Source: Micromonospora sp. C31 (GTDB lineage: Bacteria; Actinomycetota; Actinomycetes; Mycobacteriales; Micromonosporaceae). Taken from it: a DNA stretch of 64,000 nt. The translations under genes were made by a program, and so were the position numbers. The notes under the pieces were generated by a model. The model did not search any database. It saw only the letters and a program-made list of their open reading frames with translations, and was not told the DNA's origin. The stretch covers positions 186,001 through 250,000 of the forward strand of contig NZ_JAGPXN010000004.1 of assembly GCF_018070575.1 (NCBI RefSeq). Reading direction: 5' to 3'. Positions 16,727 through 25,632 of the stretch are shown in pieces (the stretch's first letter is position 1; each line of letters begins with the position of its first letter).

Positions 16727-18205
16727 TCAGGGGATGGGCCACTCGTGGACCGGTCGGTTGCTGTGCATCAGCGTCACGTAGTGCCGCACCACCTCGCGCA
16801 GCGCCGCCGGCCGGTCGAGGTGGTCGGCGGACTCCAACCGGTGCAGGGTCTCCACCTGCCAGCTCGCGCCGTTGCGCCCGGTCAGGCACCGTTGCTCGAT
16901 GATGCCGAGCAGCCGGTCCCGCTCGGCCGGATCCAGGCCCCACCGGTCCAGCCCGTGGTGGGCCAGCGGCAGCAGCCGGCGCAGCACCAGCTCGGTGACC
17001 GGGAGGTAGCCGAGGCCGGGCCAGAAGACCTGGGCGTCGATGCCGTGCCGGGCGCAGGCGGTGAAGTTCTCCTCGGCCGCGCTGAACGACATCTGCGACC
17101 ACAGCGGCCGGTCGGCCTCGGCGAGCGCCCGGACGAGGCCGAAGTAGAAGGCACCGTTGGCCACGGTGTCGAGCACCGTCGGACCGGCCGGCAGCACCCG
17201 GTTCTCCACCCGCAGGTGCGGCCGGCCCTTCAACACGTCGTACACCGGACGGTTCCAGCGGTAGACGGTGCCGTTGTGCAGCCGCAGCTCGGCGAGCCTC
17301 GGCACGTCGCCCCGGGCCAGGGCCTCGGCCGGGTCCTCCGCGTCGCAGACCGGCAGCAACGCGGGGAAGTAGCGCACGTTCTCCTCGAACAGGTCGAACA
17401 CGGTGGTGATCCAGCGCTCGCCGAACCACACCCGGGGGCGTACGCCCTGGGCCTTGATCTCCTCCGGCCGGGTGTCGGTCGCCTGCTGGAACAGCGGGAT
17501 GCGGGTCTCCCGCCACAGCTCCCGGCCGAAGAGCAGGGGCGAGTTCGCGCCCAGGGCCACCTGGATGCCGGCGACCACCTGGGCGGCGTTCCAGTAGTCG
17601 GCGAACTGGGCCGGGCTGACCTGGAGGTGGAACTGGGTGCTCGTGCAGGCCGCCTCCGGGGTGATGGTGTCGGCGGTGACCGCGAGCCGTTCCACGCCGT
17701 TGATCGCGATCCGCAGATCCTCGCCGCGGGCGGCGAAGATCTGCTCGTTGAGCAGCGCGTAGCGCGGGTTGGCCGACAGCGTCTCGGCGGTCAGGTGCTC
17801 CGGGCGCAGCGTCGGCAGGATGCCGATCATCACCATGTGGGCGCCGACGTCGCGCGCCTTCGTCTCGGCGGCGTTGAGGCTGCCCCGCACGCTCTCCTCG
17901 AACTCGCGGGTGCCGGTGCCGGCCAGCCGGCGCGGCGCCACGTTGATCTCGACGTTGAACTGGCCCAGCTCCGTCTGGAAGCTCGGGTCGGCGACGGCGG
18001 CCAGCACGTCGGCGTTGCGCATGGTCGGCATCGAGTCGTCGTCGACCAGGTTCAGCTCGATCTCCAGCCCGGTCATCGGCCGCTCGACGTCGAACCGGGA
18101 CTCCCGGAGCATCTCGGCGAAGACGTCCAGGCACCGCCGCACCTTCTCGCGATAGCGGGCCCGGTCCTCGCGACTGAAGGTCCGTACGCCGACGTCCTCG
18201 CCCAT
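16727..18205 (-). CDS. Glutamate-cysteine ligase family (GCS2-like) enzyme
   Basis: 492 residues from ATG 18205 (MGEDVGVRTFSRED); the 29-residue longer frame is rejected. ATP-dependent carboxylate-amine ligase fold: MTGLEIELNLVDDD (metal-binding Glu residues), FQTELGQFNVEINVAPRRL (substrate/metal strand), HMVMIGILPTL, TSTQFHLQVSP and LRVENRVLPAGPTVLD. Mycothiol producers do not make glutathione, so these actinobacterial paralogues are thought to make gamma-glutamyl compounds (EgtA-like in ergothioneine synthesis is one precedent). No egtBCD neighbours exist here, so the product is open. A GGATC-N15-GGGTAC stress-type promoter lies 80 bases upstream. Confidence 0.82.
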   Translation of the reverse strand: MGEDVGVRTFSREDRARYREKVRRCLDVFAEMLRESRFDVERPMTGLEIELNLVDDDSMPTMRNADVLAAVADPSFQTELGQFNVEINVAPRRLAGTGTREFEESVRGSLNAAETKARDVGAHMVMIGILPTLRPEHLTAETLSANPRYALLNEQIFAARGEDLRIAINGVERLAVTADTITPEAACTSTQFHLQVSPAQFADYWNAAQVVAGIQVALGANSPLLFGRELWRETRIPLFQQATDTRPEEIKAQGVRPRVWFGERWITTVFDLFEENVRYFPALLPVCDAEDPAEALARGDVPRLAELRLHNGTVYRWNRPVYDVLKGRPHLRVENRVLPAGPTVLDTVANGAFYFGLVRALAEADRPLWSQMSFSAAEENFTACARHGIDAQVFWPGLGYLPVTELVLRRLLPLAHHGLDRWGLDPAERDRLLGIIEQRCLTGRNGASWQVETLHRLESADHLDRPAALREVVRHYVTLMHSNRPVHEWPIP

Positions 18206-18284
18206 GGTCACCGCCCTGTCACCGTTGGTCCCCCTAACCTCGCACGCGCGGGGCGGGCCGGGGAAGAGCCGAAGATTCCTGTAC

Positions 18285-18310
18285 GTACCCACGCGGGGCC
18301 CGCGTGATCC
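18285..18310 (-). promoter_or_regulatory. Candidate SigB/SigF-type promoter (GCS2-like gene)
   Basis: Minus strand: GGATC, 15 bases, GGGTAC. The -10 is perfect and the -35 matches GGWW but ends in C. It ends 79 bases before the ATG at 18205. Confidence 0.45.
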
Positions 18311-18388
18311 CTGTCGCCTCCGCCCGTCGTGCGGCCGGTGCGGCCGGCGACACGGTTAGCATGTGCGGCAACCGGTGGGGGAGTGACG

Positions 18389-18727
18389 ATGCGCGAGAAG
18401 ATCACCAGACTCTTCGTGGCGGCGGCGATCGCCGAGGCATGCTCCTGGCTGGCCCTGCTCGTCGGGATGGCCGTCAAGTACGGCCCCCCGGGCAACGAGA
18501 TCGGCGTGCAGATCTTCGGCCCGATCCACGGCGCGCTCTTCGTCGCGTACGGTCTGCTGGTGCTCGCGATGGCCCGGCTGCACCGCTGGCGGGCATGGCC
18601 CACCCTCGTGGCCCTGGCCTGCGCCGTGCCACCGTTCGCCACTCTGGTCTTCGAGCGCTGGGCCGCCCGGCGCGGCATGCTGCGCACCGCCGGCGAGGCG
18701 GGCCGACCGCTGACTTCCGTCGGCTGA
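18389..18727 (+). CDS. DUF3817 integral membrane protein
   Basis: 112 residues from ATG 18389 (GGGGAGTGACG precedes it). Three membrane segments: LFVAAAIAEACSWLALLVGMAV, IHGALFVAYGLLVLAMA, and TLVALACAVPPFATLVFE, with the conserved GPIHGALF motif between them. This is the DUF3817 architecture. No function is established for the family that I can state with confidence. Confidence 0.8.
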   Translation: MREKITRLFVAAAIAEACSWLALLVGMAVKYGPPGNEIGVQIFGPIHGALFVAYGLLVLAMARLHRWRAWPTLVALACAVPPFATLVFERWAARRGMLRTAGEAGRPLTSVG

Positions 18728-18773
18728 CCCGCCGGCTCCCGGCGAGGCGCGCGGGCCGGGAATTCCCGGGCCG

Positions 18774-19313
18774 TCAGGTCAGCGCGGACCAGGCCACCAG
18801 TGCGCCGACCAGCAGCGCGCCCAGCACCGCCTGGAGCAGCAGCGGCGGCCCGAGGTGCGACCACAGGGTGGCGGTACGCGGGGTGAGCAGCTGGCCCGTC
18901 GTGAGGTTGACGATCCGCTCGATCTTCGGCGGCAGGTCCGGGTCGCCCTGCCGGCGCAGTGTCAACTGCACGTGGTCGGCCGGGTGCAGGGCACTCTGCG
19001 GCAGGTGCCCGTGCAGCTCGACCTCGCAGAGCCGCCCGGCGGCGTCACGCAGCCGCACCGGGGTGACCAGGTATTCCGGGCCCTTCTTCAGGTCCTTGAA
19101 CCGACGGCGGGCCGAGCCGGAGCCGGCGGAGAGCAGGGACCGCGCCAGCGCCATCAGCAGGCCGGCGATCCCGGCCGCCGCGAGCACCGCGACCAGCACC
19201 GGCTGACCGATGCGCACCTCGCGCGGGTAGCCGTCCATCAACCGGACGATCCGCCCGGTGACGATCCGGCCGGTCGGGTGGACGATCCGCCGGATGTGCA
19301 GGTCGCTGTCCAT
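18774..19313 (-). CDS. Hypothetical two-pass membrane protein
   Basis: 179 residues from ATG 19313 (MDSDLHIRRIV), favoured by GGTGG just upstream; a GTG at 19343 would add ten residues. One membrane helix is near residues 38-60 (VLVAVLAAAGIAGLLMALA) and another at the C-terminus (LLLQAVLGALLVGALVAW). Between them lies a soluble beta-rich domain (RFKDLKKGPEYLVTPVRLRDAAGRLCEVELHGHL...DHVQLTLRRQGD). No family recognised. Divergent from the Balon-like gene. Confidence 0.6.
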   Translation of the reverse strand: MDSDLHIRRIVHPTGRIVTGRIVRLMDGYPREVRIGQPVLVAVLAAAGIAGLLMALARSLLSAGSGSARRRFKDLKKGPEYLVTPVRLRDAAGRLCEVELHGHLPQSALHPADHVQLTLRRQGDPDLPPKIERIVNLTTGQLLTPRTATLWSHLGPPLLLQAVLGALLVGALVAWSALT

Positions 19314-19408
19314 TTCCACCACCCATAGTCCGGTTGCGTTCACTCATGGTATCGGTCAATCGGGTTGAACGACATGAATGAACTTCGGTCACGCGCTCGC
19401 GGCGGTCA

Positions 19409-19434
19409 GGTGACAACCGGGGCGGCGCGGGTAA
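19409..19434 (+). promoter_or_regulatory. Weak SigB/SigF-type promoter (Balon-like gene)
   Basis: GGTGA, 15 bases, GGGTAA. It ends 30 bases before the ATG at 19465. The -10 core GGGTA is complete, but the -35 matches only GG.T, so it is offered as a weak candidate. Confidence 0.3.
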
Positions 19435-19464
19435 GCGGGGGGCCGAGCTGGAAAGGGGTCGAGC

Positions 19465-20589
19465 ATGCAGCTGTCCTTCCTGCGCCCGCTCTACGACCGG
19501 CCGGGGCCGTGGGTCTCGGTGTACCTGGACGCCTCCGCCAACACCGAGGACGCCCGTCCCGCGCTCGATCTGCGCTGGCGGGCCCTGCGACAACAACTTC
19601 AGCAGCAGCGCGCCGACGTGGACACCATCGACGCCGTCGAACGCGTCGTCCGGGAGCACGACCCGATGCCGGGCAGCTACGGCCTGGCGGTCTTCGGCGC
19701 CCGGGGCCGGGTGGTGCTGTCGGAGTACCTCGCCGCCCCGCCGCTGCGGGACCTCGGCGCGTACACCCCGTTGCCGCACGTGATGCCCATGCTGGCGCAG
19801 CGCGGCGAGCAGGTGGCCTGGGTGCGGGTGCTGGCCGACCGGACCGGCGCCGACGCCCTGGCGATCAGCGCCGGCGGCGTGCCGCGCCGTGCCCACGTGA
19901 CCGGCCGGGAGGACTTCCAGCTGCGTCGGGTGCAGCCCGGCGGCTGGTCGCAGTCGCACCACCAGAAGGCCGCGATGGAGGCCTGGCACCACAACGCGGG
20001 CGACATCACCGCCGCCACCGTGCAGCTGGCCGAGAAGGTCGGCGCGGAGGTGGTGGTGGTCGCCGGCGACGTACGCGCCACCGGCATGATCGCCGCCCAG
20101 CTGCCGGAACGCTGGCAGGACCTGATGGTGCGCACCGACGCCGGATCCCGGGGCGGCGGCGCCGACCAGAGCCTGCTGGACGACCTCACCGTGCAGACCA
20201 TCGCCGAGGTGGCCGACCAGCGGATCTCCACCGTGCTCAACCGCTTCGGCATGCAGGAGGAGGTCGGCGCCGGGCTGGACGCCGTGGTGTCCGCCCTGCA
20301 ACGCAACCAGGTCGAGACGATGCTCATCGTCGACGACCCGTCCGCGACCGGGGAGCTCTGGATCGGGCCGGACCCGACCGAGATCGCCACCGACCCGGGG
20401 CAGCTCACCGCCATGTCGGTGCGCGACCCGGAGAAGGTCCGCGCCGACGCCGCGCTGGTGCGCGCGCTCGTCGGCACCGACGCCGAGCTGACCGTGCTGG
20501 GCCCCGACGAGGCACCCGAGCTGACCGACGGCGTCGGGGCGGTGCTGCGCTACGTCGACGCCGGCACGCCGGGTCGTGGCGATGGCTGA
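19465..20589 (+). CDS. Rv2629/Balon-like eRF1-fold ribosome hibernation factor
   Basis: 374 residues starting MQLSFLRPLYDRPGPWVSVYLDAS, a start typical of the actinobacterial Rv2629 family. The middle (VQPGGWSQSHHQKAAMEAWHHNAGDITAATVQLAEK) and the later VVVAGDVRATGMIAAQLPE and GLDAVVSALQRNQVETMLIVDD segments correspond to the eRF1/Vms1-like domains. Family knowledge: Balon and Rv2629-type proteins bind the ribosomal A site during dormancy, and Rv2629 belongs to the hypoxia (DosR) regulon. There is no GGQ motif, so a release function is unlikely. Its last eight bases overlap the ThDP oxidase start. AAAGGGG precedes the ATG. The identification is by family resemblance. Confidence 0.8.
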   Translation: MQLSFLRPLYDRPGPWVSVYLDASANTEDARPALDLRWRALRQQLQQQRADVDTIDAVERVVREHDPMPGSYGLAVFGARGRVVLSEYLAAPPLRDLGAYTPLPHVMPMLAQRGEQVAWVRVLADRTGADALAISAGGVPRRAHVTGREDFQLRRVQPGGWSQSHHQKAAMEAWHHNAGDITAATVQLAEKVGAEVVVVAGDVRATGMIAAQLPERWQDLMVRTDAGSRGGGADQSLLDDLTVQTIAEVADQRISTVLNRFGMQEEVGAGLDAVVSALQRNQVETMLIVDDPSATGELWIGPDPTEIATDPGQLTAMSVRDPEKVRADAALVRALVGTDAELTVLGPDEAPELTDGVGAVLRYVDAGTPGRGDG

Positions 20590-22342
20590 GCGTACGGTGG
20601 CCGACCTGGTGGTCGAGCGACTGCGCGCCTGGCGGGTGCCGCGCGTCTTCGGCTACCCCGGGCAGGCCATCGCCCCGGTGGTCGAGGCGTTGGACGCCTC
20701 GGGCGGGGACCCGGCGTTCGTGCCGGCCCGGCACGAGGAGACCGCCTCCTACCTGGCCACCGGGCACGCCAAGTTCACCGGCGGCATCGGGGTCTGCCTG
20801 GCAACCCAGGGCCCGGGCGCCGTCCACCTGCTCAACGGCCTCTACGACGCCAAGCTGGACAGCAGACCCGTGGTGGCCATCGTCGGCGAGGACGTCTCGG
20901 GTCCGCTCGGCGGCGTCCAGCAGGAGATCGGGTTGAGCCGGCTGTTCGCCGACGCGTGCAACCAGTTCGTCCGGTACGGCCGCATCCCGGAAGGGGTGCC
21001 GGGCCTCTTCGACCAGGCGTTCCGCATCGCCGCGGCCACCCGCAGCCCGGTCTGCGTGGTGCTGCCGCGCCAGTTGCAGGAGGCCAGCGTGCCCGACCTT
21101 CAGGCGCACGCGGCCGGGGTGATCTCGGCGACGCCGGGCGAGCCGCTGGCCCGGGTCATGCCGAACGAGGTCGACCTGGACGCCGCCGCGCAGCTGTTCG
21201 CGAACGGCCAGCGGACCGCGATCCTGGTCGGGCAGGGTGGGCGGGGCGCGGCCGACGAGATCGTCGCCCTCGCCGACCGGCTCGGCGCCGGGGTGGCCGT
21301 CTCGTTGCTCGGCAAGCCGGTGCTCGACGAGCGGCTGCCCTTCCACGCGGGTGTGCTCGGCGAGGTCGGCACCCCGGCCGCCGTCGAGCTGATGGGCGGT
21401 TGCGACACGATGCTGCTGGTCGGCACGAACAATCCGTGGACGGACTACTACCCGGTGCCGGGGCAGGCCCGCACGGTGCAGATCGACATCGACGGCCGCC
21501 GCATCGGCACCCGCTACCCGGTGGACGTGCCGCTCGTGGGCGACGCCAGGGAGACCTTGCGGGCGCTGCTGGCCCGGGTCTCCGACCGGCCCAACGCCCG
21601 ATGGCGGCAGACCGTCGAGGGCTCGGTCGAGCGGTGGCGGGCGGAGCGGGCCGGCCGCGCCGCCGCGCCCGCCGAGCCGGTGAACCCGCAGCTCGTGCTG
21701 CACGAACTCGCCACCCGGATCCCGCGCCGCGGTGCGGTGGCGGTGGACGTCGGATCGGTCAGCTACTGGTACGCCCGGCACGTGGAACTGCCCCCGGGCG
21801 TCAACGCGCAGCTCTGCGGCACGCTCGGTGCGACGGGCTGTGCCCTGCCGTACGCCGTGGCGGCCAAGCTCGCCGCCCCGGACCAGCCGGTGATCGCCCT
21901 GCTCGGTGACGACGCGATGCAGCTCAACGGGCTGACCGAGCTGATCACCGTGGCGCACCACTGGCAGAGCTGGCGCGATCCCCGCCTGGTGGTGCTGGTG
22001 CTCAACGACCGGGACCACGCCGGCACGGGCGGCGGCCGTACGCCCACCGAAGCGACGCACCGCCTGCCCGACGTGCCGTACGCCGGCTGGGCGCGGCTGC
22101 TCGGCCTGCACGGGGTTCGGGTCGACCGGCCGGAGCTGGTGGGGGCGGCCTGGGACGAGGCGTTGGCCGCCGACCGGCCCTGCGTGCTGGAGGCCGTGGT
22201 CGACCCCGCGGTGCGGCTGGAGCCGCCCGAGCCCGCGTTCGCGGACCTCAGCCAGGTGTTCGCCGAGGGCGTCGCCGCCCGGCGGGTGCGCGACCGGATG
22301 CTCGCCGTCGCGGTGGCCGAGGAGGTCGACGACCTCGTTTAA
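20582..22342 (+). CDS. Thiamine-diphosphate-dependent oxidase/decarboxylase
   Basis: 586 residues from ATG 20582, overlapping the previous gene by eight bases. Three ThDP-enzyme domains are visible. The Pyr domain has FGYPGQAIAPVVEAL and catalytic Glu in PARHEETASYLATGHAKFTG. The central domain has RTAILVGQGGRGAADEIVALADRLGAGV. The PP domain has the cofactor motif LLGDDAMQLNGLTELITV...LVLNDRDH. The closest named relatives are pyruvate oxidase/quinone-dependent pyruvate dehydrogenase-type proteins (PoxB-like). Overlap with a hibernation-like factor suggests low-growth energy metabolism. Substrate is not proven. Confidence 0.82.
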   Translation: MAERTVADLVVERLRAWRVPRVFGYPGQAIAPVVEALDASGGDPAFVPARHEETASYLATGHAKFTGGIGVCLATQGPGAVHLLNGLYDAKLDSRPVVAIVGEDVSGPLGGVQQEIGLSRLFADACNQFVRYGRIPEGVPGLFDQAFRIAAATRSPVCVVLPRQLQEASVPDLQAHAAGVISATPGEPLARVMPNEVDLDAAAQLFANGQRTAILVGQGGRGAADEIVALADRLGAGVAVSLLGKPVLDERLPFHAGVLGEVGTPAAVELMGGCDTMLLVGTNNPWTDYYPVPGQARTVQIDIDGRRIGTRYPVDVPLVGDARETLRALLARVSDRPNARWRQTVEGSVERWRAERAGRAAAPAEPVNPQLVLHELATRIPRRGAVAVDVGSVSYWYARHVELPPGVNAQLCGTLGATGCALPYAVAAKLAAPDQPVIALLGDDAMQLNGLTELITVAHHWQSWRDPRLVVLVLNDRDHAGTGGGRTPTEATHRLPDVPYAGWARLLGLHGVRVDRPELVGAAWDEALAADRPCVLEAVVDPAVRLEPPEPAFADLSQVFAEGVAARRVRDRMLAVAVAEEVDDLV

Positions 22343-22393
22343 CGGCACGACGGACGGGCACTGAGGACGGGCAGTTCGACGCTGGAGGTCACC

Positions 22394-23479
22394 TTGTCAG
22401 AGTCCCCGGACCGCCGGTACGGTTCCGCGCCCCTGCCGCAGCCCCGTGGACCGGTCTCGGCGGCGCTGCTGGACGCGCTGCGGGAGGCCCCGCACGACCT
22501 TCCGGCGGGGCTCGGCGACGGGCTCGACCCGGCCGATCCGCTCACCGACGAGGACCTCCAACTCACGCTCTTCTGCTGTTACGAGCTGCACTACCGCAGC
22601 TGGCAGGGCGTCGACGAGGGCTGGGAGTGGCAGCCGTCCCTGCTCGCGCTGCGCGCGTACGCCGAACGCCACTTCGAGGCGGCGGTGCGGGCGCTGGTGG
22701 GGCCGCTGCCGGCGGCGCTGCCCGGCGGGGTGCCGGCGGCCCTGGCCGAGGTGGTCGCCGCCGACGACGGGCCGTCGCTCGCCGGATACCTGCAACGCCG
22801 GGCGTCGCTGACCCAGTTCCGCGAGTTCGTCACCCACCGCTCGATCTACCACCTGCGCGAGGCCGACCCGCACAGCTGGGCCCTGCCGCGCCTCGGCGGG
22901 CCGGCGAAGGCCGCGCTGGTCGAGATCCAGATGGACGAGTACGGCAACGGGCGGCTGGACCGGATGCACGCCGAGCTGTTCCGGGTCACCCTGGGCCGGC
23001 TGGGGCTCGACACCGGCTACGCCGCCCACCTGGACGCCGTGCCGGCGGTCACCCTCGCCACCAACAACCTCATGTCGCTGTTCGGGTTGCACCGGCGGCT
23101 GCGCGGGGCGCTGCTGGGGCACCTCGCCGCGTACGAGATGACCTCCTCGCTGCCGAACCGCCGGTACGGCAACGGGCTGCGCCGCCTGGGCCTGGACGAG
23201 GCGGCCACCCGCTTCTACGACGAGCACGTCGAGGCCGACGCGGTGCACGAGCAGATCGCCGCGCACGACATGTGCGGGGGGCTGGTCCGGGTGGAGCCGG
23301 GGCTCGCCCCCGACGTGCTGTTCGGCGCCGCCGCCGCGCTGGCGGTGGACCGGCGCTTCGCCACGCACCTGCTGGACGCCTGGACCGTCGGCCGCACCTC
23401 CCTGCGCACCGGCGCCCCGATCCGCATCGACCTGCGGGAGCGCCCCCGGACCGGTGACGTCCCCGCCGCCGCGGCCTGA
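22394..23479 (+). CDS. Iron-containing redox enzyme (haem-oxygenase-like diiron oxidase fold)
   Basis: 361 residues from TTG 22394, with GGAGG five bases upstream (22384-22388). It is a helical protein of the haem-oxygenase-like diiron (HDO) type. The metal-ligand segments are probably FVTHRSIYHLREADPHSWALPRL, ALVEIQMDEYGNG (E-x-x-x-DEYG), DRMHAELF and FYDEHVEADAVHEQIAAHDM, which supply paired Glu/His ligands. HDO enzymes do O2-dependent chemistry on amino acids, fatty acids or small carboxylates. It follows the ThDP oxidase by 51 bases and may share its transcript. A CDGSH protein sits immediately downstream on the other strand. Confidence 0.8.
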   Translation: MSESPDRRYGSAPLPQPRGPVSAALLDALREAPHDLPAGLGDGLDPADPLTDEDLQLTLFCCYELHYRSWQGVDEGWEWQPSLLALRAYAERHFEAAVRALVGPLPAALPGGVPAALAEVVAADDGPSLAGYLQRRASLTQFREFVTHRSIYHLREADPHSWALPRLGGPAKAALVEIQMDEYGNGRLDRMHAELFRVTLGRLGLDTGYAAHLDAVPAVTLATNNLMSLFGLHRRLRGALLGHLAAYEMTSSLPNRRYGNGLRRLGLDEAATRFYDEHVEADAVHEQIAAHDMCGGLVRVEPGLAPDVLFGAAAALAVDRRFATHLLDAWTVGRTSLRTGAPIRIDLRERPRTGDVPAAAA

Positions 23480-23537
23480 CCCGCCCACCACAACGGAGTG
23501 AGCGCGCGGGCGCGGGGGAGCGCGGAAGGGGCGCCAA

Positions 23538-23768
23538 TCAGGGGTTGTCGCTGGTGCTGCCGGCGCGGAAGCCGACGGCCTTGTGCGTACCGTCGCAGAA
23601 GGGCTTGAGCGCCGACTTGCCGCAGCGGCACAGCGCCACCGTGCCCCGTCTCGCGTCGATGGTCTCGCCGTCGGGGGTGACCAGGGCGAAATCGCCCCGG
23701 ACCAGCAGCGGCCCGTCCTGGTAGGGCGTGATGGTGGCCGCCGCGGGGGCGCCGTCGTCGGTGCGCAT
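23538..23768 (-). CDS. CDGSH-type [2Fe-2S] protein
   Basis: 76 residues from ATG 23768 (MRTDDGAPAAA). The cluster motif is CRCGKSALKPFCDGTHK: three Cys and one His in C-x-C-x2-S-x3-P-x-C-D-x-x-H, which binds a labile [2Fe-2S] cluster. The preceding TPYQDGPLLVRGDFALVTPDGE is the usual short beta lead-in. It converges with the diiron protein gene (58 bases between stops), a pairing I recall from other actinobacteria and suggestive of an electron-transfer partner. The nearest purine-rich stretch (AAGGGG) is about 12 bases from the ATG, so the ribosome site is weak. Confidence 0.85.
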   Translation of the reverse strand: MRTDDGAPAAATITPYQDGPLLVRGDFALVTPDGETIDARRGTVALCRCGKSALKPFCDGTHKAVGFRAGSTSDNP

Positions 23769-23954
23769 GGGCGCAGATGTGCCCCTTGCCGTGCCACTGA
23801 AACCCTGGTCACCGGCGTGCCGTGGCGGCGGTGACCGGCACCATGGCCCTCCTTCGGCGCACCCGCGCCGGCCCGCCCGGGATCTTCTGATTGCTCCCGC
23901 CCGGTGGGGGATGCCCTGTTTGAACCCCATCGGGACGGGAAGCCGGGCCGCGTG

Positions 23955-25403
23955 GTGAGCGAACGAGGCAAGGTGGGGCCGGTGCACAAGGTGCGCGAGG
24001 GGCTCACGGCCGACGGTGCCGGGCTGGCGGGCGACCGGGTCGTGGCCGCGGGCAGCGCGGCGCGGGTGCTGGTGGCCGCCACCGCGCGGGCGCTGCGCGG
24101 GGCCGACTGCGCCGACCTCGGACACCCGGGACACCCGGGGCCGCTGTCGAGGTTCACGGGCGCGCCCGAGCCGGTGCGCCGGGCGGCGGTCGTCCGGGCC
24201 GCCGGCCGGGTGGCGCTCACGCCCGGCCAGACGGCCGAGGTCGACGCGGGCCGGATCGCCCGCTGGTTCGCCGACCAGTACCCGCGCCGGCGCTACCCGG
24301 GCGCCCTGATCGGCTCCCCGCACGGCGCGACCGCGCACCTGGCCATGGCCCTCGGCGTGCCCTGGCTGCCGGCCGGGTTCGAGATGAGCGTGCACTGGGC
24401 GCAGGGCGCCGTCGACCGGCCGCAGGCCGCCCTGGACCACGGGGCCGCGCTCACCGCCCGCATCCTCGGCGGCAACGCCGACCTGCACGTACGCCAGGTG
24501 CACTGTCCCGCGAGCCGGGGCGCGCTGGCCGGCGTCACGGTGTCCCTGGCGGCCCGGTGGCGGTCCCTGCCGGCCGCGTACGCGCGGTGGCTGGCCGACC
24601 GGCTGGAACCCGGCGCCCCGGTGCTGCTGCTGGGCGACGCCCGCACCTGGCCGGTGTTCGACTCCGCTCCGGGCCACAGCTTCCAGGTCGGCTGCCCGGG
24701 CAGCGGCCTCGACCCGGTCGACTTCCACCCGGACAGCCACGCCCTGCGCCAGGTGCTCCGCTCGGCCGGCGGGGACGGCGCGCACTGGCAGCCGCCGGAG
24801 GTCACCTCGCCGCCCGAGCCGGCGGAACACGGCGTGGACTCCGGTTTCGAGGCCGCCGTCCGGGAGTGGACCGGCCGGCACCGGCATCCGCTGCACCGGG
24901 TCCTCGTGTCGCGCCCGGAGGCGCTCAGCGCCGCGACCGCCGACCTGTACCGGCGGTGGCTGCGCGCGGCCGGCAAGACCGGTGACCGGCTGGTGGTGGA
25001 GTGCGGCCGGCTGCTCGACCCGTGGCAGGTGGTGCGGGCCGGGATGGTGCCGTACTGGTGCGAGAACGCCACCCGACGCAGCGTGGAGGGGGTGGAGTGG
25101 TGGCTCGCCGGGAGCGAGCCGTTCAGCTCGGTGGACGTGCTGCCCGAACCGCCCGGCCTGCGGTCGCCGGCGGTGGCCGGGCTGCCGCAGTGGCTGGCCG
25201 TCGCCGGCTTCGGCCGCCGAAGGCGGGCGCTGGACCGCACCTCGGCACGCGGCTACCCGGTCACCTCGGTGCCCACCCGTCGGGCCACGGAGGTGCTGCG
25301 GGCACAGCCGTACGACCTGCCGACGCCGCCGCCGATGACCGTCGCCGATGCCCTCGTGGCGCTGCGCGACGGCGGCGCCGGCCAGGGCTTGCTGGTCTGT
25401 TGA
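23955..25403 (+). CDS. Hypothetical protein, unknown function
   Basis: About 482 residues; GTG at 23955 (SERGKVGPVHKV follows) or nearby GTGs are possible, and no strong ribosome site decides. Soluble. It has an N-terminal VLVAATARALRG and LSRFTGAPEPVRRAAVVRA, a central SLAARWRSLPAAYARWLADRLEPGAPVLLLGDART, then VDFHPDSHALRQVLRSAGG, and VPYWCENATRRSVEGVEWWLAGSEPFSSVDVLPEP near residue 370. GAPVLLLGDART and LIGSPHGATAHLA hint at an alpha/beta fold. I do not recognise a family. Codon use is typical of the neighbours, and length and frame are convincing. Confidence 0.7.
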   Translation: MSERGKVGPVHKVREGLTADGAGLAGDRVVAAGSAARVLVAATARALRGADCADLGHPGHPGPLSRFTGAPEPVRRAAVVRAAGRVALTPGQTAEVDAGRIARWFADQYPRRRYPGALIGSPHGATAHLAMALGVPWLPAGFEMSVHWAQGAVDRPQAALDHGAALTARILGGNADLHVRQVHCPASRGALAGVTVSLAARWRSLPAAYARWLADRLEPGAPVLLLGDARTWPVFDSAPGHSFQVGCPGSGLDPVDFHPDSHALRQVLRSAGGDGAHWQPPEVTSPPEPAEHGVDSGFEAAVREWTGRHRHPLHRVLVSRPEALSAATADLYRRWLRAAGKTGDRLVVECGRLLDPWQVVRAGMVPYWCENATRRSVEGVEWWLAGSEPFSSVDVLPEPPGLRSPAVAGLPQWLAVAGFGRRRRALDRTSARGYPVTSVPTRRATEVLRAQPYDLPTPPPMTVADALVALRDGGAGQGLLVC

Positions 25404-25632
25404 GCCGGCCCCTTCGAAACATCCTCGCGAACCCCGGGTCCCGTGATTGAGTACCTACGGAGCGGGAACACCGCTGGCTGCGACGGCCTGATCACGCCGT
25501 CCGGCGTGGCGTCGTCGCCCGCTGACATCCCAGTCATGTGACCCACTTTTCCGGCCCGGGCGTGGTGCGACCACGCGCGCGCACGACCGGTTTCCTGAAT
25601 CCGGGCGGGGGACCTTCCTGAGGGAGGCGCGG

